Positions 5,429-11,980 of a DNA stretch of 13,191 bases are shown in pieces. The DNA is from Bacillota bacterium (GTDB lineage Bacteria > Bacillota > Clostridia > Oscillospirales > Acutalibacteraceae). The position numbers were made by a program, and so were the translations under genes. The number at the start of each line of letters is the position of its first letter. Within the stretch, counting starts at the first letter, position 1. The notes beneath the pieces were generated by a model. It searched no databases, was not told where the DNA came from, and was given only the letters and a program-made list of their open reading frames with translations. The stretch lies in assembly GCA_009786275.1 (NCBI GenBank), contig WQTL01000490.1:1-13191 (forward strand), given 5' to 3'.

Positions 5429-6043
5429 ATGAAAATGCGTTACATTCCGAATATACTGTCGATGGTGCGCATCCCCTTTTCCATCGCGTTCCCGTTCCTG
5501 GCGTATTATTTGAAAAGCCCGGTGCCCTTCCTGGTCGCCTACGGCATCGCGGGGGCCGCCGACGTGCTCGACGGCTTCCTGGCCCGCAAATTCCACTGGG
5601 AGAGTAAGCTCGGCGCGAAGATGGACAGCATCGGCGATACCGTATTCCTGATTTTCGCCATCCTGACGGCTCTATTGACCCTGGATTTTACCTTCAAATG
5701 GTATGTGCTTGCCGCCCTGGGCGTGCTGGTGGCCGTGCGGGTGACCAACGCGATCATCACGCGGGTGAAGTTCAAGCAGTGGGGCTTCATACACAACCTG
5801 TTTGTCAAGTATTCCGCCCTCCCTATCTTCTTCCTCATGCCGCTGTTCATCGCCAAGCGCACGGTATACAACGTGCCCCTGGCGGCCATGCTTGTCCTGG
5901 TGATCCTGGCCAGCGTCGAGGAGACCTGGATCCTGAAGCTCATGGTGGACTACGACATGAACATGAAGAGCATCTACCACATGAAGAAGCTGAAGAAGCG
6001 CCCGGCCCCCGAGTTGGACGCGCCGGAGGAGGTGCCCGTATGA
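5429..6043 (+). CDS. CDP-alcohol phosphatidyltransferase family membrane protein (204 aa)
   Basis: Integral membrane enzyme of the family that moves a phosphatidyl group from CDP-diacylglycerol to an alcohol, or in some members makes related phosphodiesters. The complete signature is present: D45-x2-D48-G49-x2-A52-R53-x8-G62-x3-D66-x3-D70. The four aspartates bind metal and CDP. Several hydrophobic segments follow, for example FLIFAILTALLTL and VLAALGVLVAVRV, and the C-terminal tail is charged and cytosolic-looking (MKKLKKRPAPELDAPEEVP). ATG 5429 has AGGAGG eight bases upstream; ATG 5435 and TTG 5423 are weaker options. Phosphatidylglycerophosphate synthase (PgsA) is the commonest role, but the acceptor alcohol cannot be read from sequence, so I give no symbol. 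Its stop overlaps the next start (ATGA). Confidence 0.9.
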   Translation: MKMRYIPNILSMVRIPFSIAFPFLAYYLKSPVPFLVAYGIAGAADVLDGFLARKFHWESKLGAKMDSIGDTVFLIFAILTALLTLDFTFKWYVLAALGVLVAVRVTNAIITRVKFKQWGFIHNLFVKYSALPIFFLMPLFIAKRTVYNVPLAAMLVLVILASVEETWILKLMVDYDMNMKSIYHMKKLKKRPAPELDAPEEVPV

Positions 6044-6384
6044 CCGATTGCCTGTTCTGCAAAATCGCCGCGGGGGAAATCCCCTGCAATAAAGCCTATG
6101 AGGACGCGGACGTCCTGGCCTTTTATGACATCCACCCCCAGGCGCCGGTGCACATTTTGGTGATCCCCAAGGCGCACGCGGCGGCCGGGGCGGGGGAGAT
6201 CACCGCGGAAAACAGCGCGCTTGCGGGCAAATGCTTCGAGGCAATCGCCAAGCTGGCCGGCGAGCTTGATTTATCCGCCGGTTTCCGCGTGGTCACCAAC
6301 AACGGTCCCGCCGCGGGTCAGACGGTCCCGCACCTGCATTTCCACCTCCTGGCCGGGAAAGATTTGTCGTTGACGATGGGGTGA
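6040..6384 (+). CDS. HIT family nucleotide hydrolase (114 aa)
   Basis: Histidine-triad protein of the HINT/PKCI-like branch, a cytoplasmic hydrolase of nucleoside phosphoramidates or similar nucleotide conjugates. The N-terminus CLFCKIAAGEIP carries the cysteine pair C4/C7 common in the family. IHPQAPVHILVIPKAH is the typical central strand-helix region. The triad H98-x-H100-x-H102 lies in VPHLHFHLLAG near the end. Length is normal for the family. It starts in a 4-base ATGA overlap with the preceding gene, implying translational coupling, and ends four bases before comEC. The physiological substrate is unknown. Confidence 0.95.
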   Translation: MTDCLFCKIAAGEIPCNKAYEDADVLAFYDIHPQAPVHILVIPKAHAAAGAGEITAENSALAGKCFEAIAKLAGELDLSAGFRVVTNNGPAAGQTVPHLHFHLLAGKDLSLTMG

Positions 6385-6388
6385 TGCC

Positions 6389-8347
6389 ATGGCGCGCCCC
6401 TTCGCCGTCGTCGGGTTCACCGCGCTGTTTACACTGGCCCTGCTGTTTTTCCTGCCGGAATGGGCGGTGTACCTCGCGCTTGCCCCGGCCGCCTCGGGCT
6501 TTGTCCTGAGCCTGATCCTGCGCAAGCCGGGGAGCAGCCCCGTGATCCCCGCGGCGCTGGCCTCGGCGGCCCTTGCCTGCGTGCTGCTGCTGACGCAGCT
6601 GGCGCTCGGCTACCACCCCGCGCTCCAGGCGACCGGCGAAAACCTGGAAATCCACGCCCGTATAGAAAGCAACGCGCAGGCGAAATACGGGCGCTACTAC
6701 TACCGGCTGCGAATTTTGACCATTGATGGCAAGGCCGCGCGCCTGATAATGCGCCTTTCGTCGCCCTACGCGATTGATTGCGAGCCCTACGACGAGATCG
6801 CCTACACCGGCGCAGTCATGCCCCTGGGGCGCGACGACCCGGAGATGACCGACTACTACAAGGCGCAGGGCGTCTGGCTGGGCACATACGCCACAAGCTA
6901 TTCCGAAGACCGTTTCGAGGTTGCGCCGGGCCATGGGTTCCACCCCATGAAGCCCATTTTGCGTATGCAGCGCGCCATTGCCCGCAGCTTGGATTTGGCC
7001 TATTCCGACAGTGTATCCGGCCTGCTGCGCGGCATGCTGCTGGGGGACGTGAGCGGTCTTTCCTGGACCGTGCGGGAGGATTTCCGGCAGTCGGGCACGT
7101 CGCATATCTTCTCGGTCTCGGGGCTGCATATGTCCCTGTTGGCGTGGTCGGTGTTCCGGCTGCTGCGCGCCCTGAAATGCCCGCGCAAGGCCTCGGCCCT
7201 CCTGGCGGGCGCGTTCGTGGTATTCTTCATGGCCCTCACGGGCTTTTCCGCGCCCTGCGTGCGTTCGGGGGTGATGATGCTCCTCCTGCTCGCGGGCGAG
7301 CTCTCCTCCCGCCGGGCGGACAGCCTGAATTCCCTTGGCTTAGCCGCCTTGGTGTTGGCGCTCGCCTCGCCGCTTTCGGCCGGGCAAGTTGGGCTGGAGC
7401 TCTCCTTCGGGGCCACGCTGGGCATGGTGCTGTTCCAGGGCCGCTTTAGCGCGCCGCTGAAGAGGAGATTCGCGCGCCTGCCCAAGCTCCCGCGCAAGAT
7501 AGCGAATTTCCTGAACGAGAGCACCTGCGTCACGCTCTCCGCGCTGGCCCTCACCGCGCCGATTCTGTGGCTGCGCATGCCGGGCGGGCTGTCCCTGGCC
7601 ACCCTGCCCGCGAACCTGGCGCTCGTGCCGCTCTCAAGCCTGCTGATGATCCTGGGCGGGGTTTCCGCCCTGCTGCCGGAGCCCCTGCGCGCATGGCTGG
7701 CCTTCGTCACGGAGCCCCTTGGCCGCCTGACGCTGAAAACCGCGCAGGTGATGGCGGATTTGCCCGCACCGGTGATTTGGGGCAGCCTCAAAACCCTGGC
7801 TATCCCCTTGGCGGTTTGCCTTTTAATCGCGGCCTTCGCGCTGCTGCGGAGATACGCGGGCAAGCCGGTTCCCTTATGGATCACGTCACTGGCCTGCGTG
7901 CTGGTGATCCTTCTGGGCGGGTGGCTGCCGGGCCTTGCGCAAAGCGGGCGCACGGTGATCACGCGGCTGGAGACAGGGCAGGGGATGTCCGTCCTGGTCA
8001 GCCGGGGGCGCAAGGCGGCCCTGCTGGGCTGCGACGGGGATGAACTCCCCGGGGGCGCGGCCAAGGGCGCGCTTTCGGCCATGGGCGCAAGGGGCCTCGA
8101 ACTGCTTTTGATTCCCGGGAACGACGCGGGCGCGGCGGAAATTCTGCGAGACGTGCCGGTGCGTCAGGTCATAGAGGCCGAAGGGGTGACGCGATTCTCG
8201 CTCTGGGACGGCACGGACGGTATCTTCTACAGGCAGGGCGATATCGCCGCGTGTTTGATACGCACGGAAAGCGAACTGGTACTGATACAATTTTCCGGGG
8301 AAACACCGGCTGAATGGCGGGAGGTGGCGCGGCTTGGCCCTGATTGA
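6389..8347 (+). CDS. comEC: ComEC-type DNA uptake channel protein with degenerate C-terminal domain (652 aa)
   Basis: Polytopic membrane protein of the ComEC/Rec2 family, which forms the channel for single-stranded DNA entering the cytoplasm during transformation. Two to three N-terminal membrane helices precede an extracytoplasmic DUF4131-like region (about 75-195). The Competence domain follows, with the hallmark HIFSVSGLHMSLL at 239-251 and further hydrophobic segments to about residue 520. The last ~130 residues look like the start of the ComEC metallo-beta-lactamase domain (GQG at 530-532). Where the metal motif HxHxDH is expected, the sequence reads LLLIPGNDAGA (572-582), so the ligands are missing and the domain is short. 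ATG 6389 lies four bases after the HIT stop. Adjacency to holA is common in Bacillota. No comEA is in view, so competence itself cannot be claimed. Confidence 0.9.
   Translation: MARPFAVVGFTALFTLALLFFLPEWAVYLALAPAASGFVLSLILRKPGSSPVIPAALASAALACVLLLTQLALGYHPALQATGENLEIHARIESNAQAKYGRYYYRLRILTIDGKAARLIMRLSSPYAIDCEPYDEIAYTGAVMPLGRDDPEMTDYYKAQGVWLGTYATSYSEDRFEVAPGHGFHPMKPILRMQRAIARSLDLAYSDSVSGLLRGMLLGDVSGLSWTVREDFRQSGTSHIFSVSGLHMSLLAWSVFRLLRALKCPRKASALLAGAFVVFFMALTGFSAPCVRSGVMMLLLLAGELSSRRADSLNSLGLAALVLALASPLSAGQVGLELSFGATLGMVLFQGRFSAPLKRRFARLPKLPRKIANFLNESTCVTLSALALTAPILWLRMPGGLSLATLPANLALVPLSSLLMILGGVSALLPEPLRAWLAFVTEPLGRLTLKTAQVMADLPAPVIWGSLKTLAIPLAVCLLIAAFALLRRYAGKPVPLWITSLACVLVILLGGWLPGLAQSGRTVITRLETGQGMSVLVSRGRKAALLGCDGDELPGGAAKGALSAMGARGLELLLIPGNDAGAAEILRDVPVRQVIEAEGVTRFSLWDGTDGIFYRQGDIAACLIRTESELVLIQFSGETPAEWREVARLGPD
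8319..8324 (+). promoter_or_regulatory. Ribosome binding site deciding the TTG start of holA
   Basis: GGGAGG lies inside comEC, nine bases before TTG 8334. The encoded residues from TTG (ALIDEAQIRQQV) look like a genuine HolA N-terminus. Confidence 0.65.
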
Positions 8348-9353
8348 CGAGGCGCAGATACGGCAACAGGTTAAAGACGGCGCTTTGGCGCGGCTCTACG
8401 TGGTGTGCGGCGGCGAGGGCTACCTCAAACAGCACTACGCCGCGCGGCTGTGCGAGGCCGCCGTGGAGGACGCCTTCCGGGACTTCAATTTCCATCGCTT
8501 CGAGGGGAAAGACCTCGAGCTGGATACCCTTTCGCAGGCCACGGAGGCCATGCCCCTCATGGGCGAGCGCACCTGCGTGCTCGTGCGGGACTACGCCCTG
8601 GAGGCCATGAACGGCGACAAGGACTTCCTCGCCTTCCTGAAGGAGCTGCCGGACTATGTCGTCCTGGTGTTCTGGATGGACACCGTCGATTTCCACCCGA
8701 AGAAGTACAAGGTCCTGGCGGAGGCGGTCAGCCAAGCGGGCCACATCGCCCAGCTGAACCCCCCGGACGAAGCCCAGACACTGCGCATCCTGGCCGCCGG
8801 GGCGAAAAAACGCGGCTGCGCGCTGGACCGCCCCACGGCGAAGTATTTCGCCGAGAGCGTAGGCGGCGACCTGAATTTGCTCCAAAACGAGCTGGAAAAG
8901 CTCTGCGCCTACGCGGGCGGGGGGAACCTCACCCGGGCGCAGATCGACGGCGTGTGCGTGAAATCCGTCGACGCGAAGAGCTTCGACATGGTCAAGGCCG
9001 TTTCGATGGGCGACGGCACCCAGGCGCTGCGCCTGCTGGACGACCTGTTCCGGCAGAAGGTGGCCCCGCAGATGCTGCTGGGCTCGCTGATCGCCAATTA
9101 TGTGGACATCTACCGCGCGTTCGCCGCGATGCAGGCCGGCAGGAGCGCCGAGGCCCCCGCGGGGCTGTTCGACTACAAGGGCAAGTCCTTCCGCCTGCAA
9201 AAGGCCGGGGACATGGCCAGGCGCATGAAGCTGCCGCAGCTCAAGCGATGCATGGAATTGCTGGCGCAAGCGGACCGAAGGCTGAAGAGCACCGGCATGG
9301 ACGACCGCCTGGTGATGGAGCAGTGCGTGGTCGGGCTGTTGGGGGTGCGGTGA
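8334..9353 (+). CDS. holA: DNA polymerase III subunit delta (339 aa)
   Basis: Clamp-loader subunit that opens the sliding beta clamp during replication. Length and layout fit HolA. An AAA+-like N-terminal domain (ARLYVVCGGEGYLKQHYA) lacks a working Walker A motif, as is normal for delta. The middle domain is QTLRILAAGAKKRGC... then GGDLNLLQNELEKLCAYAGG, which is strongly typical. The C-terminal helical collar domain contains QMLLGSLIANYVDIYRA. The start is TTG 8334, inside the comEC end (14-base overlap), supported by GGGAGG at 8319-8324 nine bases upstream. Rarely used TTG plus the overlap suggests modest, coupled translation. The rpsT gene that often lies next to holA in Bacillota is absent. 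Confidence 0.93.
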   Translation: MALIDEAQIRQQVKDGALARLYVVCGGEGYLKQHYAARLCEAAVEDAFRDFNFHRFEGKDLELDTLSQATEAMPLMGERTCVLVRDYALEAMNGDKDFLAFLKELPDYVVLVFWMDTVDFHPKKYKVLAEAVSQAGHIAQLNPPDEAQTLRILAAGAKKRGCALDRPTAKYFAESVGGDLNLLQNELEKLCAYAGGGNLTRAQIDGVCVKSVDAKSFDMVKAVSMGDGTQALRLLDDLFRQKVAPQMLLGSLIANYVDIYRAFAAMQAGRSAEAPAGLFDYKGKSFRLQKAGDMARRMKLPQLKRCMELLAQADRRLKSTGMDDRLVMEQCVVGLLGVR

Positions 9354-9778
9354 TGAGGGAGAAGTATTACAGCCGGGAGCTCACGCGGCTCGGCCAGTTA
9401 GTCGCCTGCCCCGCTGACGTGACGCGGCTTGACCCCGCGCAGGACGACGATTTCGCGTTGTTGCAGGCGTTCTACCGCCCCCGTTGGCCGGAGGTGACGC
9501 GGGAAGCTTTGCTCCATGTTCAGCCTGCGTGGGAGTATTTCGCCGTGATTGAGGACGGCAAGATCGTCTCCTTTGCCGGAGCGATGCACATGACGGCGGA
9601 AAACTGGGAGATTGCCGGTGTGTACACGCTGCCGGCGTACAGGGGCAGGGGACTAGCCAAGGGCGTATGCGCCGCCGTTGCGCGACACATTCTGGAGGCG
9701 GGCAAGCGAGCCACCTGCGACACCAAAAGGGACAACACCGCTATGCGCTACGTGATGGACGCCATCGGCATGGTATAG
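9353..9778 (+). CDS. GNAT-family N-acetyltransferase (141 aa)
   Basis: Cytoplasmic acetyl-CoA-dependent acetyltransferase. The acetyl-CoA-binding motif A is clear: VYTLPAYRGRGLAKGVCAAV (about 90-109), with the R/Q-x-x-G-x-A pattern as RGRGLA, followed by a helix. The tail CDTKRDNTAMRYVMDAIGM is the usual motif B region where an asparagine precedes the last helix. The N-terminal half (EYFAVIEDGKIVSFAGAMHM) supplies the central strands. The acceptor substrate cannot be inferred. The start overlaps the holA stop by one base (TGATG). It is the last gene before the second foldback element. Confidence 0.88.
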   Translation: MREKYYSRELTRLGQLVACPADVTRLDPAQDDDFALLQAFYRPRWPEVTREALLHVQPAWEYFAVIEDGKIVSFAGAMHMTAENWEIAGVYTLPAYRGRGLAKGVCAAVARHILEAGKRATCDTKRDNTAMRYVMDAIGMV

Positions 9779-9784
9779 CCGCAC

Positions 9785-10001
9785 GAAGACGCGTCGCTCC
9801 GCGATACCTTCCTCAGCCGCCCGAGGCGGCAGCTCCTCCCACACGGAGGAGCCTTGGGGATTAAGCATAGACGGGTTTTGCAACCACAAGGCAGAGGAAG
9901 CTTGGTCGCTTGCACCTAATTCCCCAGGCTCCTCCGCGTGGGAGGAGCTGTCGCCTCGGGCGACTGAGGAAGGTATCGCGGAGCGACTGACCGCTCTGCA
10001 A
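9785..10001. repeat. Foldback element, copy B (~217 bp, MITE/REPIN-like)
   Basis: Same architecture as the copy at 1880-2097: arms at 9795-9864 and 9916-9985 and a core of exactly 51 nt (9865-9915). The right arms of the two copies are almost identical through the hairpin segment. The left arm differs mainly by a compensated base pair in the first hairpin (GCCGCC-CGA-GGCGGC, 9816-9830) and a loop base in the second (CACAC for CACGC). No ORF, no clear target-site duplication and no T-tract. It occupies most of the 271-base gap between the GNAT and TOPRIM genes. Confidence 0.85.
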
Positions 10002-10006
10002 GGTAG

Positions 10007-10027
10007 GGGACGGCCTCCGGACGTCCC
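10007..10027 (+). other. Small leader hairpin before the TOPRIM gene
   Basis: GGGACG (10007-10012) and CGTCCC (10022-10027) can pair around a 9-nt loop, ending 22 bases before the start codon. Stem length is modest and there is no T-tract, so function is unclear. Confidence 0.3.
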
Positions 10028-10049
10028 GAGCAAAACAAAAGGAGAACAC

Positions 10050-10640
10050 ATGCCAAAGCTCCCCCTCTCCCAGGCCATCCTCTGCGAGGGCAAGTACGAC
10101 GCCATCCGCCTGGCCTCGCTGTTCGATACGCTCATCCTCCCCACGGACGGCTTCCGCATCTACAACGACGGCGAGAAGCGCGCGTTGCTCAAGCGCCTGG
10201 CCGCGCGGCGCGGGCTGATCGTCGCCACGGACAGCGACGCCGCCGGGTTCCAGATACGCGCGTACCTCAAGAGCTTCCTCCCCGCCGCGCGGCTGTGGCA
10301 TGTGTATATCCCGGATATTCAAGGCAGGGAGAAACGCAAGGCCTTCCCCTCAAAAGAGGGCAAGCTGGGCGTGGAGGGTATGGAGACAGCGGTCCTTCTG
10401 AAGGCGTTTGATGAAGTGATCAAGATGCAAGACGCAAGAGGCAAGAAGCAAGAAATCACCAAGCTCGACCTGTACAAGGACGGTTTTTCGGGCACCGCGG
10501 GCTGTAAGGAGAGATATCACGCCCTGCTGAAAGCCCTGGATTTGCCGGAGCGCCTGAGCGCGAACGTGTTTTGCGCCTGCGCGGGCAGGGAAGAATATAA
10601 CGCGGCGAAAGAAAAGTTGAGGGTGGAAGAATGCGCATAG
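10050..10640 (+). CDS. TOPRIM-domain protein with DUF4093-like C-terminus, RNase M5-related (196 aa)
   Basis: The TOPRIM fold binds magnesium for nucleic-acid phosphodiester chemistry. Catalytic features are the glutamate in ILCEGKYDAIRL (about 10-21), the DSD triad in IVATDSDAAGFQIRAYL (about 58-74), and the strongly conserved FPSKEGKLGVEGME. The C-terminal part (ITKLDLYKDGFSG to LDLPERLSANVF) matches the DUF4093 tail of clostridial RNase M5-like proteins. RNase M5 matures 5S rRNA; that role is inferred and the protein could act on another structured RNA, so I give no symbol. The linker between the two parts (about 124-135, IKMQDARGKKQE) is encoded by a heptanucleotide tandem repeat. ATG 10050 has AAGGAG five bases upstream. 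The gene overlaps ispF by ten bases. Confidence 0.88.
   Translation: MPKLPLSQAILCEGKYDAIRLASLFDTLILPTDGFRIYNDGEKRALLKRLAARRGLIVATDSDAAGFQIRAYLKSFLPAARLWHVYIPDIQGREKRKAFPSKEGKLGVEGMETAVLLKAFDEVIKMQDARGKKQEITKLDLYKDGFSGTAGCKERYHALLKALDLPERLSANVFCACAGREEYNAAKEKLRVEECA
10421..10455 (+). repeat. In-gene heptanucleotide tandem repeat, five units
   Basis: Five consecutive 7-bp units of consensus CAAGANG (last unit ends in A) lie inside the TOPRIM gene. Because 7 is not a multiple of 3, gain or loss of one unit would shift the frame, while three units would add seven residues. The encoded segment is polar and falls in a variable linker. Confidence 0.85.
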
Positions 10641-11101
10641 GCCACGGGTACGACGTGCACCGCCTTGTCCCGGGGAGGGCCCTGGTGCTGGGCGGGGTGC
10701 GAATCCCCCATGAGACGGGCCTGTTGGGGCACTCCGACGCGGACGTGCTTACCCACGCGGTGATGGACGCCCTGCTGGGCGCCTGCGCCCTGGGGGACAT
10801 CGGCAGGCATTTCCCGGACAGCGACGAAGCGTTTTCAGGCGCGGATAGTTTAGGTTTGCTGCGCCGCGTGCGCGCCATGGTCGGCCGGGAGGGCTACGCG
10901 GTCGCGAACATCGACGCCACCGTCGTCGCGGAACAGCCGAAGCTCGCGCCGTATATCCCGGAGATGCGCGCGAACCTCGCGCGTGCCTGTGAAGTACCGT
11001 CTGCGGGAGTCAATGTGAAAGCCACCACCGAGGAGGGCCTGGGCCTGGCGGGCGAGGGCATCGCCGCCCACGCGGTGGTTCTTTTGGAGGGAAACGTATG
11101 A
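10631..11101 (+). CDS. ispF: 2-C-methyl-D-erythritol 2,4-cyclodiphosphate synthase (156 aa)
   Basis: Fifth enzyme of the non-mevalonate isoprenoid pathway, converting CDP-ME 2-phosphate to the cyclic diphosphate MEcPP with release of CMP. Zinc ligands are D8, H10 (GYDVHRL) and H42. GHSDADVLTHAVMDALLGA (33-51) is the family core, DIGRHFPDSD follows, and KATTEEGLGLAGEGIAAHAV near the C-terminus is the signature end. Length is standard. It starts within the end of the TOPRIM gene (10-base overlap) and ends in an ATGA overlap with cdaA. No ispD is nearby, although ispD-ispF adjacency or fusion is common elsewhere. Confidence 0.98.
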   Translation: MRIGHGYDVHRLVPGRALVLGGVRIPHETGLLGHSDADVLTHAVMDALLGACALGDIGRHFPDSDEAFSGADSLGLLRRVRAMVGREGYAVANIDATVVAEQPKLAPYIPEMRANLARACEVPSAGVNVKATTEEGLGLAGEGIAAHAVVLLEGNV

Positions 11102-11979
11102 GCGCTTTTCTGGACGGCATCGGCCTGTTTTTCGAACGGGCGGGCGCGGTGGTCAAGGACTTCAACTATGTTTCGGACACCCTGGATATCCTGTTCGTGG
11201 CGCTGCTCATCTACGGCCTGATCCGCCTGATCCGCGAGACCCGGGGCGTACAGCTGCTCAAGGGGCTGTTCTGGGTGGTGGCGGCTTGGGGCGCGGTGAA
11301 CCTGTTGCACATGAACGCCAGCATCTACCTGTTCAAGCAGGGCTTCGACAACATGGTGATCCTGCTGGTGCTGCTGTTCCAGCCGGAGATACGCGGCGCC
11401 TTCGAGCGCGTGGGCCGCAGCAGCGTGACGAATTTCCAGCTCTTCCCGCAGAAGGACAAGCTGCAGGAGCGCAGGGAGACCGCCGCCGCCGTGCGCCAGG
11501 TCTGCGAGGCCTTCCGCCGCTTCAGCGGGGAGCGCACCGGGGCCCTCGTGGTGTTCGAGCGCGTGACCCGCCTGGGCGAAATCGGGAAGACCGGCACGGC
11601 CATCGAGGCGAAGGTCAGCCGGGAGCTGGTGGGTAACATCTTCTTCCCCAAAACCCCCCTGCACGACGGCGCGGCCGTGGTGCGCAAGGGGGTCCTCAAG
11701 GCCGCGGGCTGCATCCTGCCGCTTTCGCAGAGCCAGGACATCGACCCCGCCCTGGGCACGCGGCACCGCGCCGCCCTGGGCATGAGCGAGCAGAGCGACG
11801 CCATGGTGGCCGTGGTCTCTGAGGAGACGGGCGCCATCTCCCTGGCCGATAAAGGCACGCTGCGCCGCCCCCTGACCCCCGAGGAGCTGGAGGCCGCCCT
11901 GCTGGAGGGCCTGCTGACCCAGGAGCCCGCGAAAAAGAAATTGGACCCGCGCAGATGGGTTTGGCATAAGGAGGGTTGA
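11098..11979 (+). CDS. cdaA: Membrane diadenylate cyclase (293 aa)
   Basis: Makes cyclic di-AMP from two ATP, a second messenger controlling potassium and osmolyte balance and cell-wall homeostasis in Bacillota. Three N-terminal membrane segments (about 30-45, 55-72 and 84-95) anchor it. The DAC domain follows, with the catalytic PLHDGAAVV (187-195, DGA at 190-192) and the ATP-binding GTRHRAALG (220-228, RHR at 222-224). Length fits CdaA/DacA. ATG 11098 overlaps the ispF stop (ATGA), with GGAGGG just upstream. The gene directly after encodes its expected regulator. Confidence 0.98.
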   Translation: MSAFLDGIGLFFERAGAVVKDFNYVSDTLDILFVALLIYGLIRLIRETRGVQLLKGLFWVVAAWGAVNLLHMNASIYLFKQGFDNMVILLVLLFQPEIRGAFERVGRSSVTNFQLFPQKDKLQERRETAAAVRQVCEAFRRFSGERTGALVVFERVTRLGEIGKTGTAIEAKVSRELVGNIFFPKTPLHDGAAVVRKGVLKAAGCILPLSQSQDIDPALGTRHRAALGMSEQSDAMVAVVSEETGAISLADKGTLRRPLTPEELEAALLEGLLTQEPAKKKLDPRRWVWHKEG

Positions 11980-11980
11980 T

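Noticed and set aside
5698..6039. Plus-strand extension upstream of the HIT gene
   Set aside because: It is an out-of-frame reading of the phosphatidyltransferase gene. The HIT family N-terminus begins exactly at ATG 6040.
8405..9352. Plus-strand frame joining an alternative reading of holA to the GNAT gene (possible fusion)
   Set aside because: The part before 9353 is a +2 shadow of holA with implausible Arg/Gly-rich sequence. The GNAT protein starts at the ATG overlapping the holA stop.
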